From Propionibacteriaceae bacterium (GTDB lineage Bacteria; Actinomycetota; Actinomycetes; Propionibacteriales; Propionibacteriaceae): a DNA stretch of 64,000 nucleotides. The translations under genes were made by a program, and so were the position numbers. Below the pieces are notes generated by a model. It was not told the DNA's origin. It worked only from the letters and a program-made list of their open reading frames with translations, and searched no databases. This document shows positions 18,517 through 26,959 of this stretch, piece after piece. Position 1 is the stretch's first letter. The number at the start of each line of letters is the position of its first letter. The stretch is taken from contig JADKFR010000004.1 of assembly GCA_016717345.1 (NCBI GenBank), forward strand, positions 248,001-312,000, written 5' to 3'.

Positions 18517-20189
18517 CGCAGCTCCTCCTCATCGGCTCGGTGGGCCCATTCGGCGAACGTCTCCTCGCCGAGGCGGCCGGCCACGAAGCTGCGGGTCACG
18601 CGTTCGACGTAGTCGGGCAGGTCGGCGCTGGTCACCTTGAGGCCACGGACGGTTCGGCCCAGACCCGCCTCGGAGCGTCCGACCTGGGCCAGCCCGCCGC
18701 CGAGGTGTACCTGGAAGGCGAACTCGTCGGCTCCGTCGGCCGACTTCATCAGCTGGCCCTTCAACCCGATGTCGGCCACCTGGATCCGGGCGCACGAGTT
18801 CGGGCAGCCGTTGACGTGCAGGCTGATCGGGGCAGCCAGCGTGACGTCGGACAGCCGCTGTTCCAGCTCGAGGACGGTGGTTCGCGCGGCGTTCTTGGTC
18901 TCGACGAACGCGAGCTTGCAGTACTCGATGCCGGTGCAGGCCATGGTGGCGCGCCGGAACGGGCTCGGGTGGGCCGTCAGCCCGAGGGCTTCGGTCGCCG
19001 CCAGCAGGGTGTCCACCCGATCCGTCTCGACGTCGAGCACGAGCACCTTCTGATGGGGGGTGAACCGGATCCGATGGGAGCCGGCTGCTTCCGCGGCGTC
19101 CGCCAGCGCGTCCAGGATCGATCCCGAGACCCGCCCGACGATGGGGGCCAGGCCGACGTAGGCCCGCCCGTCCGACTGCCGGTGGACGCCGACATGGTCG
19201 GCCGGCAGCGTGGACGGTGCGGGCGCCGGCCCGTCCGCGAGTGGGTAGCCGAGGTACTCGGTTTCCAGGATCTGGCGGAACTTCTCCGGCCCCCACTGGG
19301 CCAGCAGGAACTTCAGCCGGGCCTTGGCGCGCAGCCGCCGGTAGCCATAGTCGCGGAACAGCCGGATCACCCCGTGCCAGACCTCCGCTGCCTGATCCTC
19401 TCGGACGAAGGCGCCGAGCCGCTCGGCCAACCGGGGGGCCACGGACAAACCGCCGCCGACCCACAGGTCGTACCCGGGCCCGAGGTCGGGGTGCACCACC
19501 CCGACCAGGGAGATGTCGTTGATCTCGTGGACGACGTCAAGGCTCGGGTGGCCGGTGATGGCCGATTTGAACTTGCGGGGCAGGTTCGACAACGAGTCGT
19601 CGCCGATGAACCGCTCGACGATCTCGTTGATGACGGGGGTCGGGTCGATGATCTCGTCGGCCGCGATGCCGGCCACCGGTGAACCGAGGATGACCCGCGG
19701 CGTGTCACCGCAGGCTTCAACCGTCTGCATGCCGCAGGCCTCGAGTCGTCGCCAGATCTCGGGGACGGACTCGATCTCGATCCAGTGGTACTGGATGTTC
19801 TGCCGGTCGGAGATGTCGGCGGTGTCGCGGGCGAAGTCTCGCGAGATCCCCGCCAGGACGCGCAACTGCTCGGTCGAGACGGCGCCGCCGTCCAGCCGGA
19901 CCCGCATCATGAAGTAGCGGTCGGAGAGTTCGTCCGGGCCCAGGGAGGCGGTGCGCCCCCCGTCGATCCCCTGCTTGCGCTGGGTGTAGAGACCCCACCA
20001 GCGCATCCTGCCGTGCAGGTCATCGGCCGCGATCGAATCGAAGCCCTCGCGGGAATAGATGGTCTCGATGCGCTCACGGACGCGCAGGCCGTCGTCGGTG
20101 GCCTTGAACTGTTCGTTCGCGTTCAGAGGCGTGCGACCGTCGATGGCCCACTGACCCTCGGCCCGGGGCGGCCGTTGGGTTGTGCTCAT
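18513..20189 (-). CDS. sir: Ferredoxin-dependent sulfite (or nitrite) reductase
   Basis: Six-electron reduction of sulfite to sulfide with a siroheme-[4Fe-4S] centre. 558 residues. The cluster/siroheme cysteines are in ACTGIEYCKLAF (CxxxxxC) and NGCPNSCARIQ (CxxxC), and the family N-terminus DDLHGRMRWWGLYTQRKQG is clear. Sulfite is the likely substrate because the gene heads an operon with cysH, cysD and cysN. The ATG at 20189 has GAGGAAG one base upstream, rather close, so the short spacing may matter for regulation. The 25-codon leader ends 91 bases upstream. Confidence 0.92.
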   Translation of the reverse strand: MSTTQRPPRAEGQWAIDGRTPLNANEQFKATDDGLRVRERIETIYSREGFDSIAADDLHGRMRWWGLYTQRKQGIDGGRTASLGPDELSDRYFMMRVRLDGGAVSTEQLRVLAGISRDFARDTADISDRQNIQYHWIEIESVPEIWRRLEACGMQTVEACGDTPRVILGSPVAGIAADEIIDPTPVINEIVERFIGDDSLSNLPRKFKSAITGHPSLDVVHEINDISLVGVVHPDLGPGYDLWVGGGLSVAPRLAERLGAFVREDQAAEVWHGVIRLFRDYGYRRLRAKARLKFLLAQWGPEKFRQILETEYLGYPLADGPAPAPSTLPADHVGVHRQSDGRAYVGLAPIVGRVSGSILDALADAAEAAGSHRIRFTPHQKVLVLDVETDRVDTLLAATEALGLTAHPSPFRRATMACTGIEYCKLAFVETKNAARTTVLELEQRLSDVTLAAPISLHVNGCPNSCARIQVADIGLKGQLMKSADGADEFAFQVHLGGGLAQVGRSEAGLGRTVRGLKVTSADLPDYVERVTRSFVAGRLGEETFAEWAHRADEEELR

Positions 20190-20280
20190 GCTTCCTCACA
20201 GGTTCATGGGCTCAGGTCACCCTGGTTAGCGTGGAAGCATCCGGGGCAGACACGAGCCCTGCGGATTGAAGGCGGGCGCG

Positions 20281-20358
20281 TCAGGACGCGCAACACATGA
20301 CCGGGCGCACCACAGCCGCGCGGCTCGCGGCCACGGTCAGCTCTCGGTTACCAGTCAT
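20281..20358 (-). CDS. Cysteine-codon leader peptide upstream of the sulfate assimilation operon
   Basis: A 25-codon reading frame begins at the ATG at 20358 and stops with TGA at 20281, ending RPVMCCAS. Two adjacent Cys codons (TGT TGC) stand four and three codons before the last one. The TGT TGC GCG TCC TGA region overlaps a small hairpin (20276-20291, arms GCGCGT and ACGCGC). A promoter (TTGAAC, 16 bp, TAGCGT) would start transcription two bases before the ATG, so it is probably leaderless. Known parallel: mycobacterial cysteine operons use leaderless small ORFs with Cys tracts for attenuation. That it works so here is inference. Confidence 0.65.
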   Translation of the reverse strand: MTGNRELTVAASRAAVVRPVMCCAS

Positions 20359-20366
20359 CGACAGGG

Positions 20367-20394
20367 ACGCTAGCACGGATTGCTGACCGTTCAA
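20367..20394 (-). promoter_or_regulatory. Promoter of the sulfate assimilation operon
   Basis: On the minus strand TTGAAC (20394-20389), a 16-bp spacer and TAGCGT (20372-20367). The predicted start near 20360 lies two bases before the leader peptide ATG. Confidence 0.5.
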
Positions 20395-20417
20395 GCATCG
20401 GTGGTCCACCTCCTGGG

Positions 20418-21944
20418 ATGGTCGGGATTAGGCTTGGCCCGGAATCGACAGATCGGACGACAGCGGTGGGACTGCGAAACGCCAGGTGGGCGGGCCTGTG
20501 GGCCGACATCGCCGCCGCTTGGCAATTCCCTGCTGTCAAGCGGGGATTCTTGGGGACCTGCCTGCTGTTCCTGGGCTCGCTGACGCCGGCCTACCTGCCG
20601 CAGAACAGTCCGTGGTGGGAGCCGATGCGGGCGCTCGGGTTGGACAACTGGCCGGCAAAGGCCTTCGGAACCGCTCTGGTGGTGGCCGGGGTGGCGCTTC
20701 TCGTAGAGGCCTGGTTCAGGCTCCGACCGAGCCTGTACCTGCACGTCAAGCACTGGGCGATCTGCCTGCTGTGGAGCCTGCCGCTGGTCTTCGCGCCGCC
20801 GATCTTCAGCCACGATGCCTACGCTTATGCCGCCGAGGGGTGGCTGCTGCGCAACGGGCTCAACCCCTACGAGAACCCGATCAGTGTGCTGCCAGGGGCC
20901 TTCGCCGACCAGGTCGCCTGGCTGTGGCGCTACACCACCGCGATGTACCCGCCGCTCAGCCTGGAGATCTTCCAGGGGTCGGTGATCCTGGCCGGCAACA
21001 ACCCGTACTTCTCGGCGATGGCGATCCGGATCCCCGCCCTGGTCGGGGTGGGGCTCATCATCCACTTCCTGCCACGACTGGCCCATCGGCTGGGGGCCGA
21101 CCCGCAGGCCACCGCCTGGTTCTCCACCATCAACCCCATCCTGATCATCGACTACGTCGGTGGCGCCCACAACGACGCGCTGATGATGGGGCTGGTGGTG
21201 TTCGCCCTCTGGCTGGCCTTCAACGACCGCTTCTGGTGGGCGGCCCTCACGGTCGGGATCGCGGCCCAGATCAAGCAGCCGGCCCTGCTGGCGGTCTATC
21301 CCGTGGCGCTCATCAACCACCCCTGGGTGTCGTTCGCGCTGCGCGACACCCTGCGGGCGCTGGGACGGATCGCGCTGGCGACCGCCATCGCGATTGCCAC
21401 CTTCGTGGGCATCACCAGCATCACGGGGCTCGGCTATGGCTGGATCAACGCCGCCGACGTGCCGGGCATGGTCATCACGCTGGCCCCGTCCAGCCTGATC
21501 GGTGCCGGCCTCAAGCTGCTGTTCGACCTGGTGGGGTTGCCGGGGGTGGGCGACACCGCGAAGGTCGTCGTCCGAGGCCTGGGGTTGCTGCTGACGGCGG
21601 TCGCGATGGGCTACTTCGCGCTCGGGGTGGGACGTCGCAAGCCGGTCACCTTCTTGAGTTGGTCGTATCTGGCGTTCGCCTTCGGAGGGCTGGCGATGCA
21701 CAGCTGGTACCTGACCTGGGGTGGGTTGCTGCTGCCACTGACCCGCCCGACCGAGCGCCTGATCGGGGTTGCCGTCACGCTCACCACCGTCCTGCTCGCC
21801 TATGGGGCCGGGAACCTGGCCTGGCGCAACGACGCCGTGGCACTCGGGTTCGCTGCGCTGGCCTTGATGCTGACCCTGCTGTGGCGCCATTCGCAGGACC
21901 GCAAGGAACACCTGGCCAACCTGGAGGGAGCAACGCATGAGTGA
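20418..21944 (+). CDS. MptB-like polyprenol-phosphomannose-dependent mannosyltransferase
   Basis: Polytopic membrane protein, about 508 residues with 11-13 hydrophobic segments, resembling actinobacterial MptA/MptB alpha-1,6-mannosyltransferases, which build lipomannan backbones from polyprenyl phosphomannose (GT-C fold). The external-loop signature with an acidic residue after the first helices is visible as SHDAYAYAAEGWLLRNG followed by LNPYENP. VGGAHNDALMMGLVVFALWL also fits the family. The start is uncertain: the ATG at 20418 has no Shine-Dalgarno, and a GTG at 20466 downstream of a possible TAGGCT -10 box (about 20430) is an alternative. The end overlaps the next gene by eight bases. Confidence 0.75.
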   Translation: MVGIRLGPESTDRTTAVGLRNARWAGLWADIAAAWQFPAVKRGFLGTCLLFLGSLTPAYLPQNSPWWEPMRALGLDNWPAKAFGTALVVAGVALLVEAWFRLRPSLYLHVKHWAICLLWSLPLVFAPPIFSHDAYAYAAEGWLLRNGLNPYENPISVLPGAFADQVAWLWRYTTAMYPPLSLEIFQGSVILAGNNPYFSAMAIRIPALVGVGLIIHFLPRLAHRLGADPQATAWFSTINPILIIDYVGGAHNDALMMGLVVFALWLAFNDRFWWAALTVGIAAQIKQPALLAVYPVALINHPWVSFALRDTLRALGRIALATAIAIATFVGITSITGLGYGWINAADVPGMVITLAPSSLIGAGLKLLFDLVGLPGVGDTAKVVVRGLGLLLTAVAMGYFALGVGRRKPVTFLSWSYLAFAFGGLAMHSWYLTWGGLLLPLTRPTERLIGVAVTLTTVLLAYGAGNLAWRNDAVALGFAALALMLTLLWRHSQDRKEHLANLEGATHE

Positions 21945-22872
21945 AGCCGAGGTGCTCGTCGAGGTTCGCGACGGGGTCGGTCGGATCACGCTGAACCGGC
22001 CGTCGTCCATCAACGCGCTCACCCTCGGCATGATCCGCACGATCGCCGGCACGCTGGACTCCTTCGCCGATGATCCGGCCGTGACAGGCGTGGAACTCAC
22101 CGGTTCGGGACGGCGCGGGCTGTGCTCAGGTGCCGACGTGCGCCTCCTGCGCTCCCAGATCCTGGCCGGTGAGGACCCGATGCCCTTCTTCACCGAGGAA
22201 TACGCCGTCAACCGGCGGATCCTCACCTACCCCAAGCCGTACCGGGCACTGATGGACGGGATCACGATGGGCGGGGGGCTTGGCCTGTCGGCGCACGCGT
22301 CCGAGCGGGTCGTGACCCCCAGCAGTCGCCTTGCCATGCCGGAGACTCAGATCGGGCTGTTCCCGGACGTCCTGGTGACCTGGCACCTGGCCCGCATGAG
22401 CGGCCAGATCGGCACCCATCTGGCACTCACCGGGCAACCCATCGCGGCCGCGGATGCCCTGTGGCTGGGCCTGGCCGACCGTGCGCTCGGTGAGGTGGAC
22501 GCTCCCGTGCTGGCGGTGGACCACGCCTGGATCACGCAGTGCTACGTCGGGGACGACGCCAGCGAGATCGTCGGACGGCTGGCCGAGCACTCGCATCCGT
22601 CCGCCCGAGCCGCCGCGGAAACCATCCGGACCCGCTCCCCGCTCTCGGTCGCGGTCAGCCTCGAGGCGCTCCGCCGGGCAGCCACCATGGCCACGATCGA
22701 GGAGTTGGTCGCCCAGGACCTGGCCCTGGCGGCCTCCCTGGCCACTGGGCCGGACTTCGCCGAGGGGGTGCGGGCCCAACTGGTCGACAAGGACCGAGCG
22801 CCGCACTGGCGGCATGCCGGGCTGGAGGACGTGTCGCGGGCTGAGGTGCTGGCCTGCTTCGGCGAGGGGTAG
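21937..22872 (+). CDS. Enoyl-CoA hydratase/isomerase family protein (3-hydroxyisobutyryl-CoA hydrolase-like)
   Basis: Crotonase-fold protein of 311 residues. It looks closest to the 3-hydroxyisobutyryl-CoA hydrolase branch (valine catabolism): ITLNRPSSINALTLGMI, the oxyanion-hole region GLCSGADVRLL, YPKPYRALMDGITMGGGLGLS and MPETQIGLFPDV with the catalytic Glu. The ATG overlaps the end of the mannosyltransferase gene and has GGAGG-like sequence (ctggagggag) upstream. There are no other valine-pathway genes nearby, so the exact reaction is inferred. Confidence 0.85.
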   Translation: MSEAEVLVEVRDGVGRITLNRPSSINALTLGMIRTIAGTLDSFADDPAVTGVELTGSGRRGLCSGADVRLLRSQILAGEDPMPFFTEEYAVNRRILTYPKPYRALMDGITMGGGLGLSAHASERVVTPSSRLAMPETQIGLFPDVLVTWHLARMSGQIGTHLALTGQPIAAADALWLGLADRALGEVDAPVLAVDHAWITQCYVGDDASEIVGRLAEHSHPSARAAAETIRTRSPLSVAVSLEALRRAATMATIEELVAQDLALAASLATGPDFAEGVRAQLVDKDRAPHWRHAGLEDVSRAEVLACFGEG

Positions 22873-22948
22873 TTCCCTCCCGCTGCCAGGCTCTGGCGTC
22901 GGTCGAGGTCCGGGCGTGGACACCGTCGTGGGCCCGGCGCCCACCGGG

Positions 22949-23749
22949 TCAGTCGTAGTCGACGACAACCGGGGCGTGGTCGCTGAGACGGGATTCGTAG
23001 TCGATCGCTCGATCAGTGCCGCCGCGGCGCGCCCGTCCGGCGAGTCCGGGGGATGCCAGGTGATAGTCGATCCGCCACCCGACGTCCTGGGTGAAGGACT
23101 GCCCTCGCCAGGACCACCACGAGTACGGGCCCTCGGCGTGCGGGTGGAGCCGGCGCACCACGTCCACCAGGCTGCGGGGGCCGAGGATCGTGTCGAACCA
23201 CTCCCGCTCCTGCGGTAGGAAGCCGGGACTGCGTTGGTTGCTTCGCCAGTTCTTCAGGTCCGCCGGGGTGTGGGCGATGTTGAAGTCCCCCAGCACGATG
23301 AATTCCAGACCAGCGGCCCGCGCCTGGAGTCGGCTTCGAGTCAGGTGGGCACGGAAGGAGCGCAGGAACAGCAGTTTGCGGCGGTAGCGGTCCACCTCGG
23401 CGGCGTCCCCGTCGGGGTGCCCGCCCTTGGGAAGGTAGAGCGAACCCACCCGCAGGCCGGGGTAGTCCACCTCCAGATAGCGGCCCTCAGCGTCGTGGCG
23501 ATACCCGAACCCGTGCCGGGTCGCCAAGGGCGCCTGGCGACTGAGCACGGCCACCCCGTTGCGTCCCGGCAGGGCACCCTCGTGATAGCTGAGGTGGTAG
23601 CCGGCCAGGGTGTTCTGAGGGATCAGTCCGGCCGGGCACCGGACCTCCTGCAGGGCCACGATGTCGCACTGACGCTCCTCCAACCAGGTGCCCAGGCCGC
23701 GGCGGGCGGCCGCGCGGATCCCGTTGACGTTGAGGGTGGCGATCCGCAC
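22949..23749 (-). CDS. xthA: Exodeoxyribonuclease III
   Basis: AP endonuclease and 3'-5' exonuclease for base-excision repair. 266 residues from the GTG at 23749 (VRIATLNVNGIRAA), one base after the yajQ stop. Exo III landmarks: VALQEVRCP (Mg-binding Glu), FIVLGDFNIAHTP and SDHAPVVVDYD with the catalytic Asp-His. The start follows from the family N-terminus; the longer frame upstream runs antisense through yajQ. It forms a two-gene unit with yajQ. Confidence 0.93.
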   Translation of the reverse strand: MRIATLNVNGIRAAARRGLGTWLEERQCDIVALQEVRCPAGLIPQNTLAGYHLSYHEGALPGRNGVAVLSRQAPLATRHGFGYRHDAEGRYLEVDYPGLRVGSLYLPKGGHPDGDAAEVDRYRRKLLFLRSFRAHLTRSRLQARAAGLEFIVLGDFNIAHTPADLKNWRSNQRSPGFLPQEREWFDTILGPRSLVDVVRRLHPHAEGPYSWWSWRGQSFTQDVGWRIDYHLASPGLAGRARRGGTDRAIDYESRLSDHAPVVVDYD

Positions 23750-23750
23750 G

Positions 23751-24242
23751 TCAGCGGTAGTTGGTGAACTGCACCGCGAAGTCGTAGTCGGTGCCCTTGA
23801 CCAGCGACTGGATCGCCTGCAGGTCGTCCCGCTTCTTGGAGAAGACGCGAAGTTCGTCGCCCTGGATCTGGGTCCGAACCCCCTTGGGGCCCTCGTCACG
23901 GATCAACTTGGCGATCTTCTTCGCGTTCTCGGAACTGATGCCGTGCTCCAGGGTGGCGGTGATCTTCCACAGCTTGCCTGACAGCCGGGGCTCCCCGGCG
24001 TCCAGTGACTTCAGGTCCACCTTGCGCCGAATCAGCATCGTCTGGAAGACGTCGAGCACCGCCTTGGCGCGCTCCTCGCCGTTCGCCTCGATCTCGATGG
24101 CCTCGCCGGACAGCTTGATCGAGGCGTCGGTGCCCTTGAAGTCGAAGCGGTTGCGGACCTCCTTCGCGGCCATGTTGAGCGCGTTCTCGACCTCCTGGCG
24201 GTCGACCTTGTTGACGATGTCGAATGAGTTCTCTGCGGCCAT
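23751..24242 (-). CDS. yajQ: YajQ family nucleotide-binding protein
   Basis: 163 residues; members bind nucleotides and in some species cyclic di-GMP. The family pattern NSFDIVNKVDRQEVENALN at the N-terminus, NRFDFKGTDASIKL, and the C-terminal FAVQFTNYR are all present. The ATG at 24242 gives MAAENSFDI; the frame stays open further upstream but without conserved sequence. Function in this organism is not known. Confidence 0.93.
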   Translation of the reverse strand: MAAENSFDIVNKVDRQEVENALNMAAKEVRNRFDFKGTDASIKLSGEAIEIEANGEERAKAVLDVFQTMLIRRKVDLKSLDAGEPRLSGKLWKITATLEHGISSENAKKIAKLIRDEGPKGVRTQIQGDELRVFSKKRDDLQAIQSLVKGTDYDFAVQFTNYR

Positions 24243-24356
24243 GGGGCCATTGTGCCGCAGCCTGTGTGCACCGCCGACGCGAAGGCCGCGTGGAACCCAC
24301 CCGCCCGGGCGAACGATGGACTCTTCGCAGCGGTTCCGCGCCAACTCCGCGACAAC

Positions 24357-25187
24357 TCAACGCAGGGCCCGACGAATCGTTGCCAGAACCGCCTCCGGGT
24401 TGTCGGCGATCATCCGCCAGGTGAAGCGGAGCACGCGATAGCCGTGCAGCACCAGTAGGTTCTGGCGCTCCCGATCTCGCTCGAAGGCTGTCGCGTCACT
24501 GTGGAAGGCCCTGCCGTCCACCTCGATCACAATGCGATGCTCGGGGAACAGCACGTCGGGGTGGATCGTGGTGGCACCCAGGCGAAGGGCGCTGTTGGCT
24601 ACCCAGCCCTGGATCCCCGCCCGGTTCATCAGGCGATGGAGGTCGCGTTCCGGGGGTGACCAGGGGTTGCCGGCGAACTCCCGCACAATCCGGCTTCGGA
24701 GGGGATTGCGGCGTCGACGGTGGAACCAGTCAGCGACGTGCGTCAGGTCGCCGGACTCAACTCCTTGTGGCAGGAGGTGCGCCAACGCGCGGCCATCGTC
24801 ACGCGGGGCACGCTCGACCGCCACCACCAGGGGATCGACGAAGCGGCGGGCGCCGTGGTAGCGAATGAACTCCTCAGGGACCGGTCGGCAGGTCCAGGAG
24901 ATGCCGACGCGGGGCTCGCGGTAGAGCGGGTGCGCCAAGCGGATGACCGAATCGGTGCTGAAGGCGGTGTCGTCGCCGAAGGCGGCCTGCCACGCCGAGT
25001 CGCCCCACAGCACCGCGCGCCTTGACCACAGGCAGGCCGCCGCCAAACGCACTTGGCGGTCCTCGACGAGGTCCGCGCGCACATAGACGGCCGGTAGCAC
25101 CCTGACGAGGGCGCCACCTGCGGCGAGGCGTTGAAGTGAACGGCGCTGGGGGTGGCCGAGCGTCCTGACGAGGTCTGGTATCTCCAT
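24357..25187 (-). CDS. DUF559 / AbiEi-like N-terminal domain protein (putative PD-(D/E)XK nuclease fold)
   Basis: 276 residues. The N-terminal 60 or so residues resemble the winged-helix part of AbiEi-type antitoxins, common in actinobacteria. The C-terminal half is a DUF559 domain related to very-short-patch endonucleases: SPPERDLHRLMNRAG, HPDVLFPEHRIVIEVDG (Asp and Glu-x-Asp of a PD-(D/E)XK site), ERDRERQNLLVLHGYRVLRFT. No toxin gene is adjacent. Biochemical function not established; a DNA-related role is inference. Confidence 0.7.
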   Translation of the reverse strand: MEIPDLVRTLGHPQRRSLQRLAAGGALVRVLPAVYVRADLVEDRQVRLAAACLWSRRAVLWGDSAWQAAFGDDTAFSTDSVIRLAHPLYREPRVGISWTCRPVPEEFIRYHGARRFVDPLVVAVERAPRDDGRALAHLLPQGVESGDLTHVADWFHRRRRNPLRSRIVREFAGNPWSPPERDLHRLMNRAGIQGWVANSALRLGATTIHPDVLFPEHRIVIEVDGRAFHSDATAFERDRERQNLLVLHGYRVLRFTWRMIADNPEAVLATIRRALR

Positions 25188-25398
25188 GAGGACAGCTTGT
25201 GGAGGCGATCGCCGACCTGTTCACCGACTGGGTGGGGATGTGGATGACGCGGAGTGAGCCCTGAACGCCTGTGGATGGGGTCGTACGGACGTCCTAGGGT
25301 GCGTTGGGCACGGGTTCCGCGACGGGCTCCCCGACCGGATTGCGGCGGGGTGAACCGATTCGTCCCGACCGGGGCGCTTTGCTACAGTATCCGGGCAC

Positions 25399-25480
25399 GG
25401 CAGGTTGCCCGAGTGGCCAAAGGGAGCGGTCTGTAAAACCGTCGGCTCAGCCTACGTAGGTTCGAACCCTACACCTGCCA
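25399..25480 (+). tRNA. tRNA-Tyr (GTA)
   Basis: Class II tRNA of 82 bases with a long variable arm (GTCGGCTCAGCCTACG region). Acceptor arms GGCAGGT/ACCTGCC; anticodon loop CTGTAAA gives GTA; T-loop GGTTCGAACCC. CCA is not encoded. A TACAGT -10 box at 25383-25388 precedes it. Confidence 0.95.
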
Positions 25481-25500
25481 CGCCTGGCCCTCTGGGTCCG

Positions 25501-25530
25501 CGCAGCCCCCTCCAGCTGGAGGGGGCTGCG
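25501..25530. terminator. Perfect 30-bp palindrome between tRNA-Tyr and fumC
   Basis: CGCAGCCCCCTCCAG is followed at once by its exact complement, giving a 15-bp fully paired stem. It separates two converging genes and can work in both directions. Only a short T-rich run (cgtttct) follows on the plus strand. Confidence 0.7.
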
Positions 25531-25542
25531 CGTTTCTGCTTG

Positions 25543-26934
25543 TCAGGACCGTTTCAGGGCCGTCATCGAAGACACGTCGAGAGCCTGGGCGAGTTGCTCC
25601 TCGGAGATCTCGCCCCGCTGCACGTAGCCGAGATCGCGGACGGCCTGGGCAACGGTCAGGTTCTGCTTCACCGAGTGCTTGGCGATCTTCGCCGCCGCCT
25701 CGTAGCCCACGATCCGGTTCAGCGGCGTGACGATGGACGGGGATGACTCCGCCAGTTCACGGCAGCGGTCCACGTTCGCGGTGATCCCGTCGACGCACCG
25801 CGTCGCCAGGAGTCGAGAGACGTTACCCACCAGGGTGATCGACTCCAGCAGGTTGTGCGCCATCACAGGCAGCATCACCAGCAGGTCGAAATTGCCCTGA
25901 GCGCCGGCGAAGGCGATCGTCGCATCGTTGCCGATCACCTGGGCGGCCACCATCACCGTCGCCTCGGGGAGGACCGGATTCACCTTCCCCGGCATGATCG
26001 ACGAACCGGGCTGCAGGTCGGGAAGCGAGATCTCCCCGATCCCCGTCCGCGGGCCCGACCCCATCCAGCGCAGGTCGTTCGCGATCTTCACCAACGAGAC
26101 CGCGATCGTGCGCAGGGCGCCGGAGGTCTCCACCAGGGAGTCCTGGGCGGCCTGGGCCTCGAAGTGGTTCGACGCCTCGACCAGCGGTAACCCGGTGTGC
26201 TCGGCCACCAACGCGATGACCCGCGCCGAGAATCCCGGGGGAGTGTTGATGCCCGTCCCAACCGCGGTGCCGCCCAGGGGCAGTTCGCTCAGGCGGGGGA
26301 GCGCGGCCTTCACGCGCTCGATCCCGTAGCGAACTTGGGTGGCGTAACCGCTGAACTCCTGTCCCAGCATGATCGGGGTCGCGTCCATCAGGTGGGTCCG
26401 GCCCGCCTTCACCACGGAGGCGAACTGGGTCGCCTTGGCTTCCAGCGAGCTGGCCAGAACGTCCAGCCCCGGGAGTAGCTCCCCGATCACCGCCTGCATC
26501 GCGGCGATGTGGATCGAGGACGGGAACACGTCGTTGGAGGACTGGGACGCGTTCACGTGGTCGTTGGGGTGCACGGGCTGGCCGAGACTGGCCGAGGCCA
26601 GTGACGCGATCACCTCGTTGGTGTTCATGTTGGAGGACGTGCCCGACCCGGTCTGGAAGACGTCGATCGGGAACTGGTCGTTGTGGCGGCCGTCGATCAC
26701 CTCGTCGGCTGCTGCCACGATGGCCCCCGCGACATCGGCGTCGATCACCCCCAGTTCGGCATTGGTCAGCGCGGCGGCGCGCTTGATCTGGGCGAGGGCG
26801 GCGATGTGGTGCGGGGACAGGCCGCGTCCCGAGATCGGGAAGTTCTCGACGGCCCGTTGGGTCTGGGCGGCGTACAGGGCGTCAGCAGGGACCCGGACGT
26901 CACCCATGGTGTCGTGCTCAATGCGGTATTCCAT
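25543..26934 (-). CDS. fumC: Class II fumarate hydratase
   Basis: Fumarate + water to malate, TCA cycle. 463 residues, standard length. Signature GSSIMPGKVNP near residue 315; QTGSGTSSNMNTNEVIA and HPNDHVNASQSSNDVFP are typical of fumarase C. I use the ATG at 26934 (MEYRIEHDTMGDV): it matches the family start, and a TAGGGT -10 box at 26947-26942 would begin transcription one base before it. Aspartate ammonia-lyase is related but the overall pattern favours fumarase. Confidence 0.92.
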   Translation of the reverse strand: MEYRIEHDTMGDVRVPADALYAAQTQRAVENFPISGRGLSPHHIAALAQIKRAAALTNAELGVIDADVAGAIVAAADEVIDGRHNDQFPIDVFQTGSGTSSNMNTNEVIASLASASLGQPVHPNDHVNASQSSNDVFPSSIHIAAMQAVIGELLPGLDVLASSLEAKATQFASVVKAGRTHLMDATPIMLGQEFSGYATQVRYGIERVKAALPRLSELPLGGTAVGTGINTPPGFSARVIALVAEHTGLPLVEASNHFEAQAAQDSLVETSGALRTIAVSLVKIANDLRWMGSGPRTGIGEISLPDLQPGSSIMPGKVNPVLPEATVMVAAQVIGNDATIAFAGAQGNFDLLVMLPVMAHNLLESITLVGNVSRLLATRCVDGITANVDRCRELAESSPSIVTPLNRIVGYEAAAKIAKHSVKQNLTVAQAVRDLGYVQRGEISEEQLAQALDVSSMTALKRS

Positions 26935-26941
26935 GCCCTCA

Positions 26942-26951
26942 ACCCTAGGCT
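26942..26951. promoter_or_regulatory. Overlapping divergent -10 boxes for fumC and the alkyltransferase-like gene
   Basis: ACCCTAGGCT holds TAGGCT (26946-26951, plus) and TAGGGT (26947-26942, minus), sharing two bases. Predicted starts are 1-2 bases before each gene's ATG (26934 minus, 26960 plus). Confidence 0.55.
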
Positions 26952-26959
26952 GGCCCTCC

